Source: an uncultured Draconibacterium sp. (GTDB lineage: Bacteria; Bacteroidota; Bacteroidia; Bacteroidales; Prolixibacteraceae). From it: a stretch of DNA of 64,000 nt. Below are positions 43,575 to 51,306 of this stretch, piece after piece. A program made the position numbers and the translations under genes. The notes under the pieces were generated by a model. That model was not told where the DNA came from. It searched no databases and saw nothing but the letters and a program-made list of their open reading frames with translations. Within the stretch, counting starts at the first letter, position 1, and every line of letters starts with the position of its first letter. Location of the stretch: contig NZ_OY781464.1 in assembly GCF_963676735.1 (NCBI RefSeq), forward strand, positions 5,179,001 through 5,243,000, in the 5' to 3' direction.

Positions 43575-43664
43575 TTCTCCGCTGCCGCGCGATTCTATCG
43601 CGTGGCTATACTATAGCTAATGACGAATTAAACCACGCGAAGGGATTCGCGCGGTAGCGGAGAA
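43575..43664. repeat. Inverted pair of REP-like units
   Basis: TTCTCCGCTGCCGCGCGA (43575-43592) pairs with 43647-43664 with one mismatch; inner CGCGTGG (43599-43605) pairs with CCACGCG (43633-43639). Each half is the same GC-rich unit in opposite orientation, and a third copy lies at 48665-48695. Confidence 0.85.
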
Positions 43665-43855
43665 TATGGCGTATCTACTTATGTTAATAGTTTTTAGCAC
43701 CAAACTGCCTTAAAACCTAAAAATTATAATCAGCTTTAGTGCACCAGAAATTTAAACCGTAAATACGCGCCCTGAAATAACGCGAATAAGCATGAATATT
43801 AGATTATATGTGTTTTCCATACCCATTGGGGTGGATAACAACAATAAAAAATAAC

Positions 43856-43901
43856 GCTATAAGCGGGGTAACAACAATGAGGATATACACTAGTTATAGC
43901 C
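43856..43901. repeat. Short GCTATAA...GTTATAGCC boundary element (left)
   Basis: GCTATAA with GCGGGG just after it, followed 30 bases on by GTTATAGCC (43893-43901). The right nonamer is the same as at 48514-48522. The left half looks like a shortened version of the larger element at 48330. It ends about 60 bases before the CheBR start codon. Confidence 0.55.
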
Positions 43902-43961
43902 AATGCTGAAAAAAATCGTACCTTCGAAATAGAAATATGATATTTTAAATAATTGGAGAAC

Positions 43962-46574
43962 ATGAAAAAAACAACTACCAAAAAAATAATTTCAGTTGCC
44001 AAACCAAATGAACCGAAAATTTCAAAGCAATCCAGTTTTCCAATTGTTGGAATTGGTGCTTCAGCTGGCGGATTGGAAGCATTGGAACAGTTTTTTCAGA
44101 ATGTTCCCAAAAACTGTGGTTTGGCTTTTATTGTAATTCAACATCTCGACCCCAACCATGTGGGTATTCTGCCCGAACTTTTGCAACGAACAACCCAAAT
44201 GAAAGTGCTGCAGGTAACCGACCATTTGCAAGTACTGCCAAATCATGTGTATGTGATACCTCCTAACAAAAGAATGTCTATTTTAAACCGGGTTTTGTAT
44301 TTATTTGAACCAGTTGAATTGCGAGGATTGCAGCTTCCTATTGATTACTTTTTTCGCTCGCTTGCCGAAGACCAACAAGAAAAAAGTATTGGTGTAATTC
44401 TTTCGGGCATGGGCAGCGATGGCAGTTTGGGACTGAAAGCTATTAAAGAAAAAAACGGAATTGTGCTGGTGCAAGACCCTCTAACTGCAAAATTCGATGG
44501 TATGCCGCAAAGTGCGGCAAATGCTGTAGTTGTCGATATTTTGGCAGCAGCGAACAACCTTCCTGAAGAATTAATTGCCTTGCTGAAATATAGTCCAGTA
44601 AAAATGCAGAAAGCCGACGTTGATGATAAAAGCAAAAATAATCTTGAAAAAATCGTTATTCTGCTCAGAAACCAAACCGGACACGATTTTTCGTTGTATA
44701 AGAAAAACACCTTGTGCCGCCGAATTGAACGGCGAATGAATGTTCATCAAATTGAGAAGATTCCAAATTATGTCAGGTTTTTACAGGAAAATCCCAACGA
44801 ATTGGAAATACTTTTTAAAGAACTATTGATTGGAGTTACAAACTTTTTTCGTGATGTTGCGGTGTGGGAGAAACTGAAAGAAACTGTAATCCCCGATTTG
44901 ATTAGCAATTTGCCCAACGGATATGTTATGCGTGCATGGATTACTGGATGTTCCACGGGCGAAGAAGCCTATTCATTGGCAATTGTCTTTAAAGAAGCCT
45001 TGGAAAAAGTGAAAAATGAGAAAAATGTGACACTACAAATTTTTGCCACTGATATTGATAGCGACGCCATTGAAAAAGCTCGAAAAGGATTTTTCAATCA
45101 AAATATTGTTACCGATGTTTCGCCAGAAAGGCTTAGCCAGTTTTTCACGAAAGAAGAAGATGGTTTTCAAATAAATACTACTGTACGAGAAATGGTTGTG
45201 TTTGCACCACACAATGTTATTAAAGACCCACCATTCACTAAATTAGAACTTCTTTTTTGCCGCAATTTATTAATTTACCTTGAACCTGAATTGCAAAAAA
45301 AAATAATGAATTTGTTTCATTACAGTTTAAATACAGGCGGTGTAATGTTGCTTGGCAGCTCTGAAAACGAAAACTCACAAAACAATCAATTTACATCTAT
45401 TGATGCAAAATTGAAACTATATAAACGTTCTGCAACTCATGTGAATACTGAATTGTTAGATTTTCCAACTTCATTTTCACATTCAAAGAAACAAATAGTA
45501 ACAGAAGCAAAACCTGCTACTGTTAGCGATAATATTCAAACCCTAGTTGACCAATTAATAATTCAGCATTATGCACCTGCAGGTGTGTTAATTAACGGCG
45601 AAGGCGACATTTTATATATTACAGGCAGAACCGGAAAATATTTGGAACCTGCCGCCGGCAAAGCAAACTGGAATATTTATGCCATGGGTCGTGAAGGGTT
45701 GAGCAATGAACTTCCGGGCGCTATACGAAAAGCTAAACAAAGTGTAGAACCAGTTAAATTGCACAACATTAAAATAGGAACAAATGGAGGCACACAGATT
45801 GTAGACATCACATTTCAATTGATTGAAAAGCCAGAAACGATTAAAGGTGCAATTATAATTGTTTTTAGTGATGTAGCAGACTCACCAAAAACTAAGAGCA
45901 GGAAATCAACAAAAGGAAATCAAAGTTCAACCATTCGTGAACAGGAATTAGAAATTAAATTGCAACATGCAAATGAAGAAATACAAAGCACTCGCGAAGA
46001 AATGCAAACTACGCAAGAAGAATTGAAATCGACCAACGAAGAAATGCAATCAACCAACGAAGAATTGCAGTCAACCAACGAAGAACTAACCACATCGAAG
46101 GAAGAAATGCAAAGCCTGAACGAAGAACTACAAACTTTAAATATTGAGCTACAAAGCAAGATAAATGATTTACAGAGTGCAAACAACGACATGAAGAACC
46201 TATTGAACAGCACCGACATTGCTACTTTGTTTCTCGACAGTGATTTAAACATTCGCCGCTTTACCAACCAATTAACAAAATTATTCAAATTGCGGATATC
46301 TGATATTGGCAGACCATATACCGATATGGTTACTAATCTTCAATATCCTAAAATGTCCGACCACGCCAAAGAAGTATTACGAACACTTGTATTTAAAGAA
46401 ACTTCAATAGAAACAAAAGACAAACAATGGTTTACGGTTCGCATTATGCCTTATCGCACTTTCGACGACCGAATTGATGGACTTGTAATTACATTTATTG
46501 AAATAACTAAGGCAAAAAAAATAGAAGCCGAATTAAAAAAAGCCAATGAGATTTTAAGAAAAAATAATTTATAA
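43962..46574 (+). CDS. CheB-CheR-PAS fusion chemotaxis-type methylesterase/methyltransferase
   Basis: From the ATG at 43962, preceded by the ribosome site GGAGAA, the protein is 870 residues. Order: CheB methylesterase (residues about 25-215; catalytic Ser34 in GIGASAGG, His in IQHLDPNH, Asp in SGMGSDGSLG), CheR N-terminal and SAM methyltransferase domains (about 220-480; FRDVAVWEKL, WITGCSTGEEAYSLAI), a PAS-like region, a long coiled coil rich in STNEE repeats (residues about 655-740), and a PAS domain (STDIATLFLDSDLNIRRFTNQ). No chemoreceptor genes are nearby, so it may couple to the downstream kinase. Base composition is AT-rich compared with neighbours. Confidence 0.93.
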   Translation: MKKTTTKKIISVAKPNEPKISKQSSFPIVGIGASAGGLEALEQFFQNVPKNCGLAFIVIQHLDPNHVGILPELLQRTTQMKVLQVTDHLQVLPNHVYVIPPNKRMSILNRVLYLFEPVELRGLQLPIDYFFRSLAEDQQEKSIGVILSGMGSDGSLGLKAIKEKNGIVLVQDPLTAKFDGMPQSAANAVVVDILAAANNLPEELIALLKYSPVKMQKADVDDKSKNNLEKIVILLRNQTGHDFSLYKKNTLCRRIERRMNVHQIEKIPNYVRFLQENPNELEILFKELLIGVTNFFRDVAVWEKLKETVIPDLISNLPNGYVMRAWITGCSTGEEAYSLAIVFKEALEKVKNEKNVTLQIFATDIDSDAIEKARKGFFNQNIVTDVSPERLSQFFTKEEDGFQINTTVREMVVFAPHNVIKDPPFTKLELLFCRNLLIYLEPELQKKIMNLFHYSLNTGGVMLLGSSENENSQNNQFTSIDAKLKLYKRSATHVNTELLDFPTSFSHSKKQIVTEAKPATVSDNIQTLVDQLIIQHYAPAGVLINGEGDILYITGRTGKYLEPAAGKANWNIYAMGREGLSNELPGAIRKAKQSVEPVKLHNIKIGTNGGTQIVDITFQLIEKPETIKGAIIIVFSDVADSPKTKSRKSTKGNQSSTIREQELEIKLQHANEEIQSTREEMQTTQEELKSTNEEMQSTNEELQSTNEELTTSKEEMQSLNEELQTLNIELQSKINDLQSANNDMKNLLNSTDIATLFLDSDLNIRRFTNQLTKLFKLRISDIGRPYTDMVTNLQYPKMSDHAKEVLRTLVFKETSIETKDKQWFTVRIMPYRTFDDRIDGLVITFIEITKAKKIEAELKKANEILRKNNL

Positions 46575-46579
46575 ATACC

Positions 46580-48286
46580 ATGAAAAAGCAAATCGAAGGT
46601 TTATCTAATGCTGCAATACTTCGCCAGAAAGCCGAAGAACAGCTAAAAAAGCAGCAATCAAAAACAAGGTCGTTATCATCAGAAACCGATTTGCTGAAAC
46701 TAATTCACGAGTTAGAAGTGCACCAGATAGAACTTGAAATGCAAAACATGGAGCTTGTAGCAGCAAAGGAGAAAGCTATAATTGCAGAAGAAAAATACAC
46801 CGAACTTTATGATTTTGCACCTTCGGGTTATCTTTCACTTACTAAAGAAGGAAGGATTACAGAACTGAATTTTGCTGCGGCTAAAATGCTTGGGAAAGAG
46901 CGTTCACAAATAATTAAAAGTAAGTTTGAGTTATTTTTATCGGATAATACACGTTCTGTTTTTAGTCTTTTTTTGGATAAGGTTTTTACTAGTAAAACAA
47001 AACAAACCTGCGAGGTAACAATAGCAACCAAAAGCAAATTACCATTATATGTAAATATCGAAGGTGTTGTTAGCCAGAATGATGAATTTTGTATTATAAC
47101 AATGGTTGACATTACAAAAATCAGGCTTGCCGAAATTGAATTAAATAACGCCAAACGACATGCTGAAGAAAGCGACCACCTTAAATCTGCCTTCCTTGCC
47201 AATATGAGCCACGAAATAAGGACTCCAATGAATGGGATTTTAGGGTTTTCCGAATTGTTGAAAGACCCTAAACTAGAAGGAGAAACACAGCAGGAGTATA
47301 TCAGAATTATTGAAAAAAGCGGAAAAAGAATGCTCAATATCATCAACGATATAATTGATATTTCGAAAATTGAAGCTGGACAGATGAAGGTCAAAATCGG
47401 GGAATCGAATATCAACAAACAAATCGAATTCATTTACACTTTTTTCAAACCCGAAGTGGAAGCTAAAGGGATTAAGTTTACCTGTATAAACAATTTGCCC
47501 CCTAAAGAAGTCAAAATCATCACCGACAGCGAAAAGGTATATGCTATCCTTACCAATCTGTTAAAAAATGCTATAAAATTCACATCCGAAGGTTCTATCG
47601 AATTTGCTTGTAACAAAAAGGGAGAATACCTTGAATTTTATGTAAAGGATACTGGAGAGGGTATCCCAACCGACAAACAGGAAGGCATATTTGAACGATT
47701 TATTCAAGCTGATATCGATGACAAAATGGCATTGCAGGGAGCTGGATTAGGTTTGGCAATATCAAAATCCTATGTTGAAATGTTGGGTGGGAAAATTTGG
47801 GTTGAAAGTGAAAAGGGAAAAGGTTCGATTTTTTATTTTACACTACCTTTTATAAGCGAAATAAATAAAGTAGTCGGGTCCGATTATGCCATTACGGTTG
47901 AAAACAAAGAAAATCTAAAAGAAAATTTAAAAGTATTAATTGTTGAGGATGATGAAACATCAGGCTTGCTAATTAGTATCATGCTTGAAAAAATAAATTG
48001 TACAACCTCATACGCAAGAAATGGAGTTGAAGCAATAGAAAAATGTAAAGATAATCCTGACTTTGATTTGATATTAATGGATTTAAAAATGCCTGAAATG
48101 GATGGATATGAGGCAGCTCGACAGATTCGTCAATTTAATAACAAAGTAATAATTATTGCACAAACCGCATACGCACTAGAAGGAGATGAAGAAAAGGCAA
48201 TTAAAACTGGCTGCAATGCACATCTTTCAAAACCAATTGAAAAGGAAAAATTAATATCATTAATTCAACAATATTTTGTTCAATAA
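46580..48286 (+). CDS. Hybrid sensor histidine kinase/response regulator
   Basis: The 568-residue protein starts 5 bases after the CheBR stop. Order: an N-terminal helical stretch, a PAS domain (YTELYDFAPSGYLSLTKEGRITELNFAAAKMLG, residues about 75-190), the dimerisation/phospho-acceptor helix with His211 in ANMSHEIRTPMNGILGF, HATPase_c (residues about 325-435; DTGEGIPTDKQEGIFERF, GAGLGLAISKSYVEMLGG), and a receiver domain (residues about 450-565) with Asp501 in LILMDLKMPEMDG. No transmembrane segment, so it is cytoplasmic. The pair is a cytosolic signalling module whose output is unknown. Confidence 0.94.
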   Translation: MKKQIEGLSNAAILRQKAEEQLKKQQSKTRSLSSETDLLKLIHELEVHQIELEMQNMELVAAKEKAIIAEEKYTELYDFAPSGYLSLTKEGRITELNFAAAKMLGKERSQIIKSKFELFLSDNTRSVFSLFLDKVFTSKTKQTCEVTIATKSKLPLYVNIEGVVSQNDEFCIITMVDITKIRLAEIELNNAKRHAEESDHLKSAFLANMSHEIRTPMNGILGFSELLKDPKLEGETQQEYIRIIEKSGKRMLNIINDIIDISKIEAGQMKVKIGESNINKQIEFIYTFFKPEVEAKGIKFTCINNLPPKEVKIITDSEKVYAILTNLLKNAIKFTSEGSIEFACNKKGEYLEFYVKDTGEGIPTDKQEGIFERFIQADIDDKMALQGAGLGLAISKSYVEMLGGKIWVESEKGKGSIFYFTLPFISEINKVVGSDYAITVENKENLKENLKVLIVEDDETSGLLISIMLEKINCTTSYARNGVEAIEKCKDNPDFDLILMDLKMPEMDGYEAARQIRQFNNKVIIIAQTAYALEGDEEKAIKTGCNAHLSKPIEKEKLISLIQQYFVQ

Positions 48287-48329
48287 ATGAGGTTTAAATT
48301 GAGCATTAAATGAAAATCATAAAGCACAT

Positions 48330-48522
48330 GGCTATAACAAAATGTAAATGTAATGCGGGGTTCAGTAGGTAATCTAGCTGTTTCTCGTTGTTGTAACACC
48401 GCCAATTCGTCTGCGACGATTGACGGAAGATTTGAAATATTGAATAAACGAATTGGCTCCGTGCGGTTTTGAAAGTTCATCACTTAAAATCCCGCACTCC
48501 ACTTACATAAACCGTTATAGCC
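48330..48522. repeat. Large imperfect inverted repeat with GGCTATAAC/GTTATAGCC ends (right)
   Basis: GGCTATAAC (48330-48338) pairs perfectly with GTTATAGCC (48514-48522). The arms continue through TGCGGGG / CCCGCA for about 30 bases with gaps. An inner GCCAATTCGT (48401-48410) pairs perfectly with ACGAATTGGC (48448-48457). No coding sequence is seen inside. The structure recalls recombination sites of integron cassettes, although the R' consensus is not exact. The gap 48287-48534 holds only this element. Confidence 0.75.
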
Positions 48523-48534
48523 CTTAAATAAAAA

Positions 48535-48753
48535 ATGATTCAATTAGATTCAAACAATGTTTCAGCATTAATAGGAGTACTTGGTACTTTAGCAGGTGTT
48601 CTACTAGGTTCTATGCTAAATAGACTGGCTAGAATAGGAAATATTAAAACTTTCCAAAACGCCACGCTGCCGCGCGAATCCTTTCGCGTGGCTATGCTTA
48701 TATTACAACAATTAACACCAATTAAGTTAAATAGATTCAAATTTGTTAATTGA
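48535..48753 (+). pseudogene. Truncated small membrane-protein gene
   Basis: The ATG at 48535 gives MIQLDSNNVSALIGVLGTLAGVLLGSMLNRL, a good single hydrophobic helix; then the frame enters the REP-like unit at 48665-48695 and continues as unrelated sequence for some 30 residues to the stop. It looks like a membrane-protein gene whose 3' end was replaced by the palindrome. Not expected to make a normal protein. It starts 12 bases after the GTTATAGCC end of the element at 48522. Confidence 0.55.
48665..48695. repeat. Single REP-like unit
   Basis: CGCTGCCGCGCGAATCC, TTT, CGCGTGGCTAT: same unit as in the pair at 43575-43664 with two to three differences, in the direct orientation relative to the left half. 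It interrupts the ORF at 48535. Confidence 0.8.
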
Positions 48754-48821
48754 CCTCAAAATATTGGTTTTTAATAACAAATGCTCATAAATTGCAGTCT
48801 AGGCTTTTAAACAATTTAATC

Positions 48822-49259
48822 ATGAAACAAATTTTTATAATAGTACTCTGTTTTACCGTTTTTGCTGCCTGTTCTTCCAGCAAAAAGGTGGTAAACAAAT
48901 CGAACTACAACGATTTGGTGGGGCAGAACGAATTAGCAATTCTAAAACAAGTAGGAAGTCCGACACAAGTAATACATACGCCCTCTGGCGGAAAGGTTAT
49001 GGTGTACGAATTTACTGAAACAGGTATGTTTCTTACGCCAAACAAGTCGAACCTTAATATTAATCCTAAAACAAAAGCATGGACTTACACCAGTAATGTA
49101 AATAAAACGACTAACGACCCTGAATATACCATTTACCAAAAAAACACATCGAGTTTTAAAGCCTATATTGACGAGCATGGTAAATGCATTCGTGTAGAAG
49201 GAAATTTGCCTCAAGAGTACATGGAAATGCGCTACGAAAGGTTTAAGCATTTTAAATAA
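48822..49259 (+). CDS. Small lipoprotein of unknown function
   Basis: From MKQIFIIVLCFTVFAACSSSKK the protein is 145 residues; the signal peptide ends in a lipobox cysteine at residue 17. The mature part has YNDLVGQNELAILKQVGSPTQVIHTPSGGKVMVYEFTETG, a compact fold resembling the SmpA/BamE or DUF-type beta-alpha lipoproteins that start with a G-x-x-x-x-x-x-x-x-G-x-P hairpin. No known function is assigned. The first upstream TTG is not used. A strong bidirectional terminator follows. Confidence 0.78.
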   Translation: MKQIFIIVLCFTVFAACSSSKKVVNKSNYNDLVGQNELAILKQVGSPTQVIHTPSGGKVMVYEFTETGMFLTPNKSNLNINPKTKAWTYTSNVNKTTNDPEYTIYQKNTSSFKAYIDEHGKCIRVEGNLPQEYMEMRYERFKHFK

Positions 49260-49329
49260 ACCTGGAAATTAAGACAAACCGGGCTACCCCTCGTTTGTAA
49301 CGAGAGGCAAGGGAGAGGTAGTAATAAAG

Positions 49330-49376
49330 AAAGATCCGATCCGTATAAACTAACTTCTATACAGATCGGATCTTTT
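49330..49376. terminator. Bidirectional intrinsic terminator between lipoprotein and VUT transporter genes
   Basis: AAAGATCCGATC (49330-49341) pairs with GATCGGATCTTT (49364-49375), plus GTATA/TATAC inside; followed by TTTCTT. Confidence 0.88.
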
Positions 49377-49407
49377 TCTTAATGATCAATGACCAGTGGC
49401 CAACTTC

Positions 49408-50112
49408 TTATTCCATCCAAAAACGGTTCTTTTTGTAAATCTTTTTTCCCCAATACACAAAAGGAGTATCGGCGGCGGCAACGGCCCATTTCAGGAAATA
49501 GGTGGTTAGCAGAATTTCTACCAGTACCGGCATTGGGTACACTCCCCAAAAGGCAATGGCAACAAAAACAACACTGTCAATCAGCTGCGAAACCATGGTG
49601 CTAAGGTTGTTGCGTAACCAAATCTGCTTGTCTTTCGAAAAACGTTTACGCCAGAAGTGGTAGGCCCAAACATCGTGGCGCTGCGACAAGAGGTAGGCTG
49701 CCAGGCTGGCAACGGCAATACGCGGCATCAGGCTAAAAATAGTGCTGGTTGCTTCGTGTGTAATTCCGGCAAATTCGTCGCCTTCAAGCGGTAAAAACTG
49801 TAGCGCCAGATTCATTAACAGGGTCATTGAAATAAGGCTGAAAAAACCAATCCAAACGGCCTTTTTAGCTTCTTCCTTTCCGTAGTTCTCCGACAGGATA
49901 TCGGTAACCAGAAACGATGTGGCATATACAATGTTACCCAAAGTAGCTACAAGCCCAAAAAGCTCAACGGTTTGAATTACCTGAATATTGGCAACTATAA
50001 CTGAAATCGGGATCCACATGACAAGGCCCCATTTGCCAAACAGGCGGTAAGCTAAAATAATTAACAGGAAATTTGCCAGCAGCATAGCCAGCCAAAGAAT
50101 TTCGTTTTGCAT
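49408..50112 (-). CDS. Queuosine precursor transporter (VUT/YhhQ family)
   Basis: The 234-residue membrane protein has about six helices and the family signature ATSFLVTDILSENYGKEEAKKAVWIGFF, along with LMPRIAVASLAAYLLSQRHDVWAYHFWR and SQLIDSVVFVAIAFWG. Members import preQ0/preQ1 or queuine-type bases for tRNA modification (YhhQ in E. coli). No other que genes are adjacent. A TACATTTG -7 box and a short hairpin with an A-rich tail precede it, which fits preQ1-type regulation. Confidence 0.88.
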   Translation of the reverse strand: MQNEILWLAMLLANFLLIILAYRLFGKWGLVMWIPISVIVANIQVIQTVELFGLVATLGNIVYATSFLVTDILSENYGKEEAKKAVWIGFFSLISMTLLMNLALQFLPLEGDEFAGITHEATSTIFSLMPRIAVASLAAYLLSQRHDVWAYHFWRKRFSKDKQIWLRNNLSTMVSQLIDSVVFVAIAFWGVYPMPVLVEILLTTYFLKWAVAAADTPFVYWGKKIYKKNRFWME

Positions 50113-50129
50113 TTTTTTAATTTTTTAAT

Positions 50130-50150
50130 TGCAGGGTGATGCCACCTGCA
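50130..50150 (-). promoter_or_regulatory. Leader hairpin of the queuosine-precursor transporter (preQ1-I-like)
   Basis: On the minus strand the leader has TGCAGG, a 9-base loop (TGGCATCAC), CCTGCA, then AATTAAAAAATTA up to the ATG. The order stem, loop, A-rich tail copies the shape of preQ1-I riboswitches, but no clear P2 pairing to the loop was found. A candidate only. Confidence 0.35.
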
Positions 50151-50175
50151 TGGTTTATACTAAAATTTTGGCCTG

Positions 50176-50183
50176 CAAATGTA
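50176..50183 (-). promoter_or_regulatory. Candidate -7 box (TACATTTG) for the queuosine-precursor transporter
   Basis: Exact TAnnTTTG match on the minus strand, giving a leader of about 60 bases. Confidence 0.5.
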
Positions 50184-50221
50184 ACGGAAAAAGCTGAAAA
50201 TCAAAATCGGTACAAAAAATC

Positions 50222-51295
50222 TTAGCTTTTTGTACGTTTCAGCACCTCGAGGATGTTTTTTTCAATGCGACCAAACAAGGAAACTCCCGACGCTCCATTT
50301 TTTAGCGCCACGCGTATGCCCTGTTCCAGTTCCTCGTCCGATTTAAAATCGGGAAGATATAGGCCGGCATATATCGGAAATTTTCCGCATAAAAAGTGCA
50401 GGCCTTCCTCTACTGCATCGCCAATCCAGTTGACGCTTTCGCGGTAAAAACCATGGTAAATCATTGGGCAAACGGCATCAAGATTCCAGTTGGTCCAGTC
50501 TTGCCGAACAATGCGGCGGGCAATTTCGGGTGTCGGAAAAACGGCAGCGGTAATGGGTTTGTTTTTGGCATGGGCAATTTCGGACAGGTGGTTAACAATA
50601 CTGTTTACCTGCTCGTAACGGTATTTGCGCCAGGCCGGACTTTGGTCGGGATGTTCCATTTCCAGCGGATCTTTACCCGTTTTCTTTTTGAAATTTTCGC
50701 GGCAGGTGTCGCAGTAGCAAAAATCGTATTCGGGCAATTCGCGGCTTTGGTCAATTCCGTAGGTTTCCCACAGGTTAACCGGAAGTATAACATCGCAGTA
50801 GCGCACATAGTCGAGGTGCAGGCCATCTACATAGTCTTTTTCAAGAATTTCGTTTGAAAGTTGCGACAGGTAGTTTTTTACCTCGGGTTTTGATGGGCAC
50901 AACCACCGGTAATAGCCAACGTATGGCGGATTGGTGGCACACGATTTCCCATCGCGACTAATGGCATACCACTCCGGATGGCTTTCAAGCAGCGACTTTT
51001 CACCACGGTTCATGGTCCACATCCAGCGGTGTGTTTCCAATCCGGCTTTTTTGGCTATGCGGAAATGGCGCTCGCTATCGTGTTCGAAAAACATACCGCG
51101 AATACCGGCTTCGTAGTAGCTGCTGTATTTTTTCAGCAGGTCTTCGTCGCTTTCCTCGTGGTTCGGATTTTCCCAAACCCAGTGTTTTGCCTCTTTGGCA
51201 TCTTCTGATTGTTCTGTTTCGCTTGCGCAGGCACTGGTTACGGTAAGTCCCATCCCGGCCAGCATTGTGGTTTTAATAAAGTCTCTTTTGTTCAT
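50222..51295 (-). CDS. Exported putative glycoside hydrolase (GHL10/DUF4015-like)
   Basis: The 357-residue protein has a TAT/Sec-like N-terminus (MNKRDFIKTTMLAGMGLTVTSACAS). The TIM-barrel shows KYSSYYEAGIRGMFFEHDSERHF, THRWMWTMNRGE, ISRDGKSCATNPPYVGYYRWLCPSKPEV, then YVDGLHLDYVRY with acidic residues at the strand ends, and LDAVCPMIYHGFYRESVNW. This matches putative glycoside hydrolase families such as GHL10, found with polysaccharide genes. It is followed after 11 bases (on the same strand, its upstream neighbour) by a CBM9-like protein, so the two act on the same substrate. Substrate unknown. Confidence 0.82.
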   Translation of the reverse strand: MNKRDFIKTTMLAGMGLTVTSACASETEQSEDAKEAKHWVWENPNHEESDEDLLKKYSSYYEAGIRGMFFEHDSERHFRIAKKAGLETHRWMWTMNRGEKSLLESHPEWYAISRDGKSCATNPPYVGYYRWLCPSKPEVKNYLSQLSNEILEKDYVDGLHLDYVRYCDVILPVNLWETYGIDQSRELPEYDFCYCDTCRENFKKKTGKDPLEMEHPDQSPAWRKYRYEQVNSIVNHLSEIAHAKNKPITAAVFPTPEIARRIVRQDWTNWNLDAVCPMIYHGFYRESVNWIGDAVEEGLHFLCGKFPIYAGLYLPDFKSDEELEQGIRVALKNGASGVSLFGRIEKNILEVLKRTKS

Positions 51296-51306
51296 GGTTA
51301 AATTGT

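Noticed and set aside
48330..48522. A canonical integron attC site
   Set aside because: The ends pair as expected, but the GTTRRRY R' core is not matched and no integrase is in the window; reported only as cassette-like.
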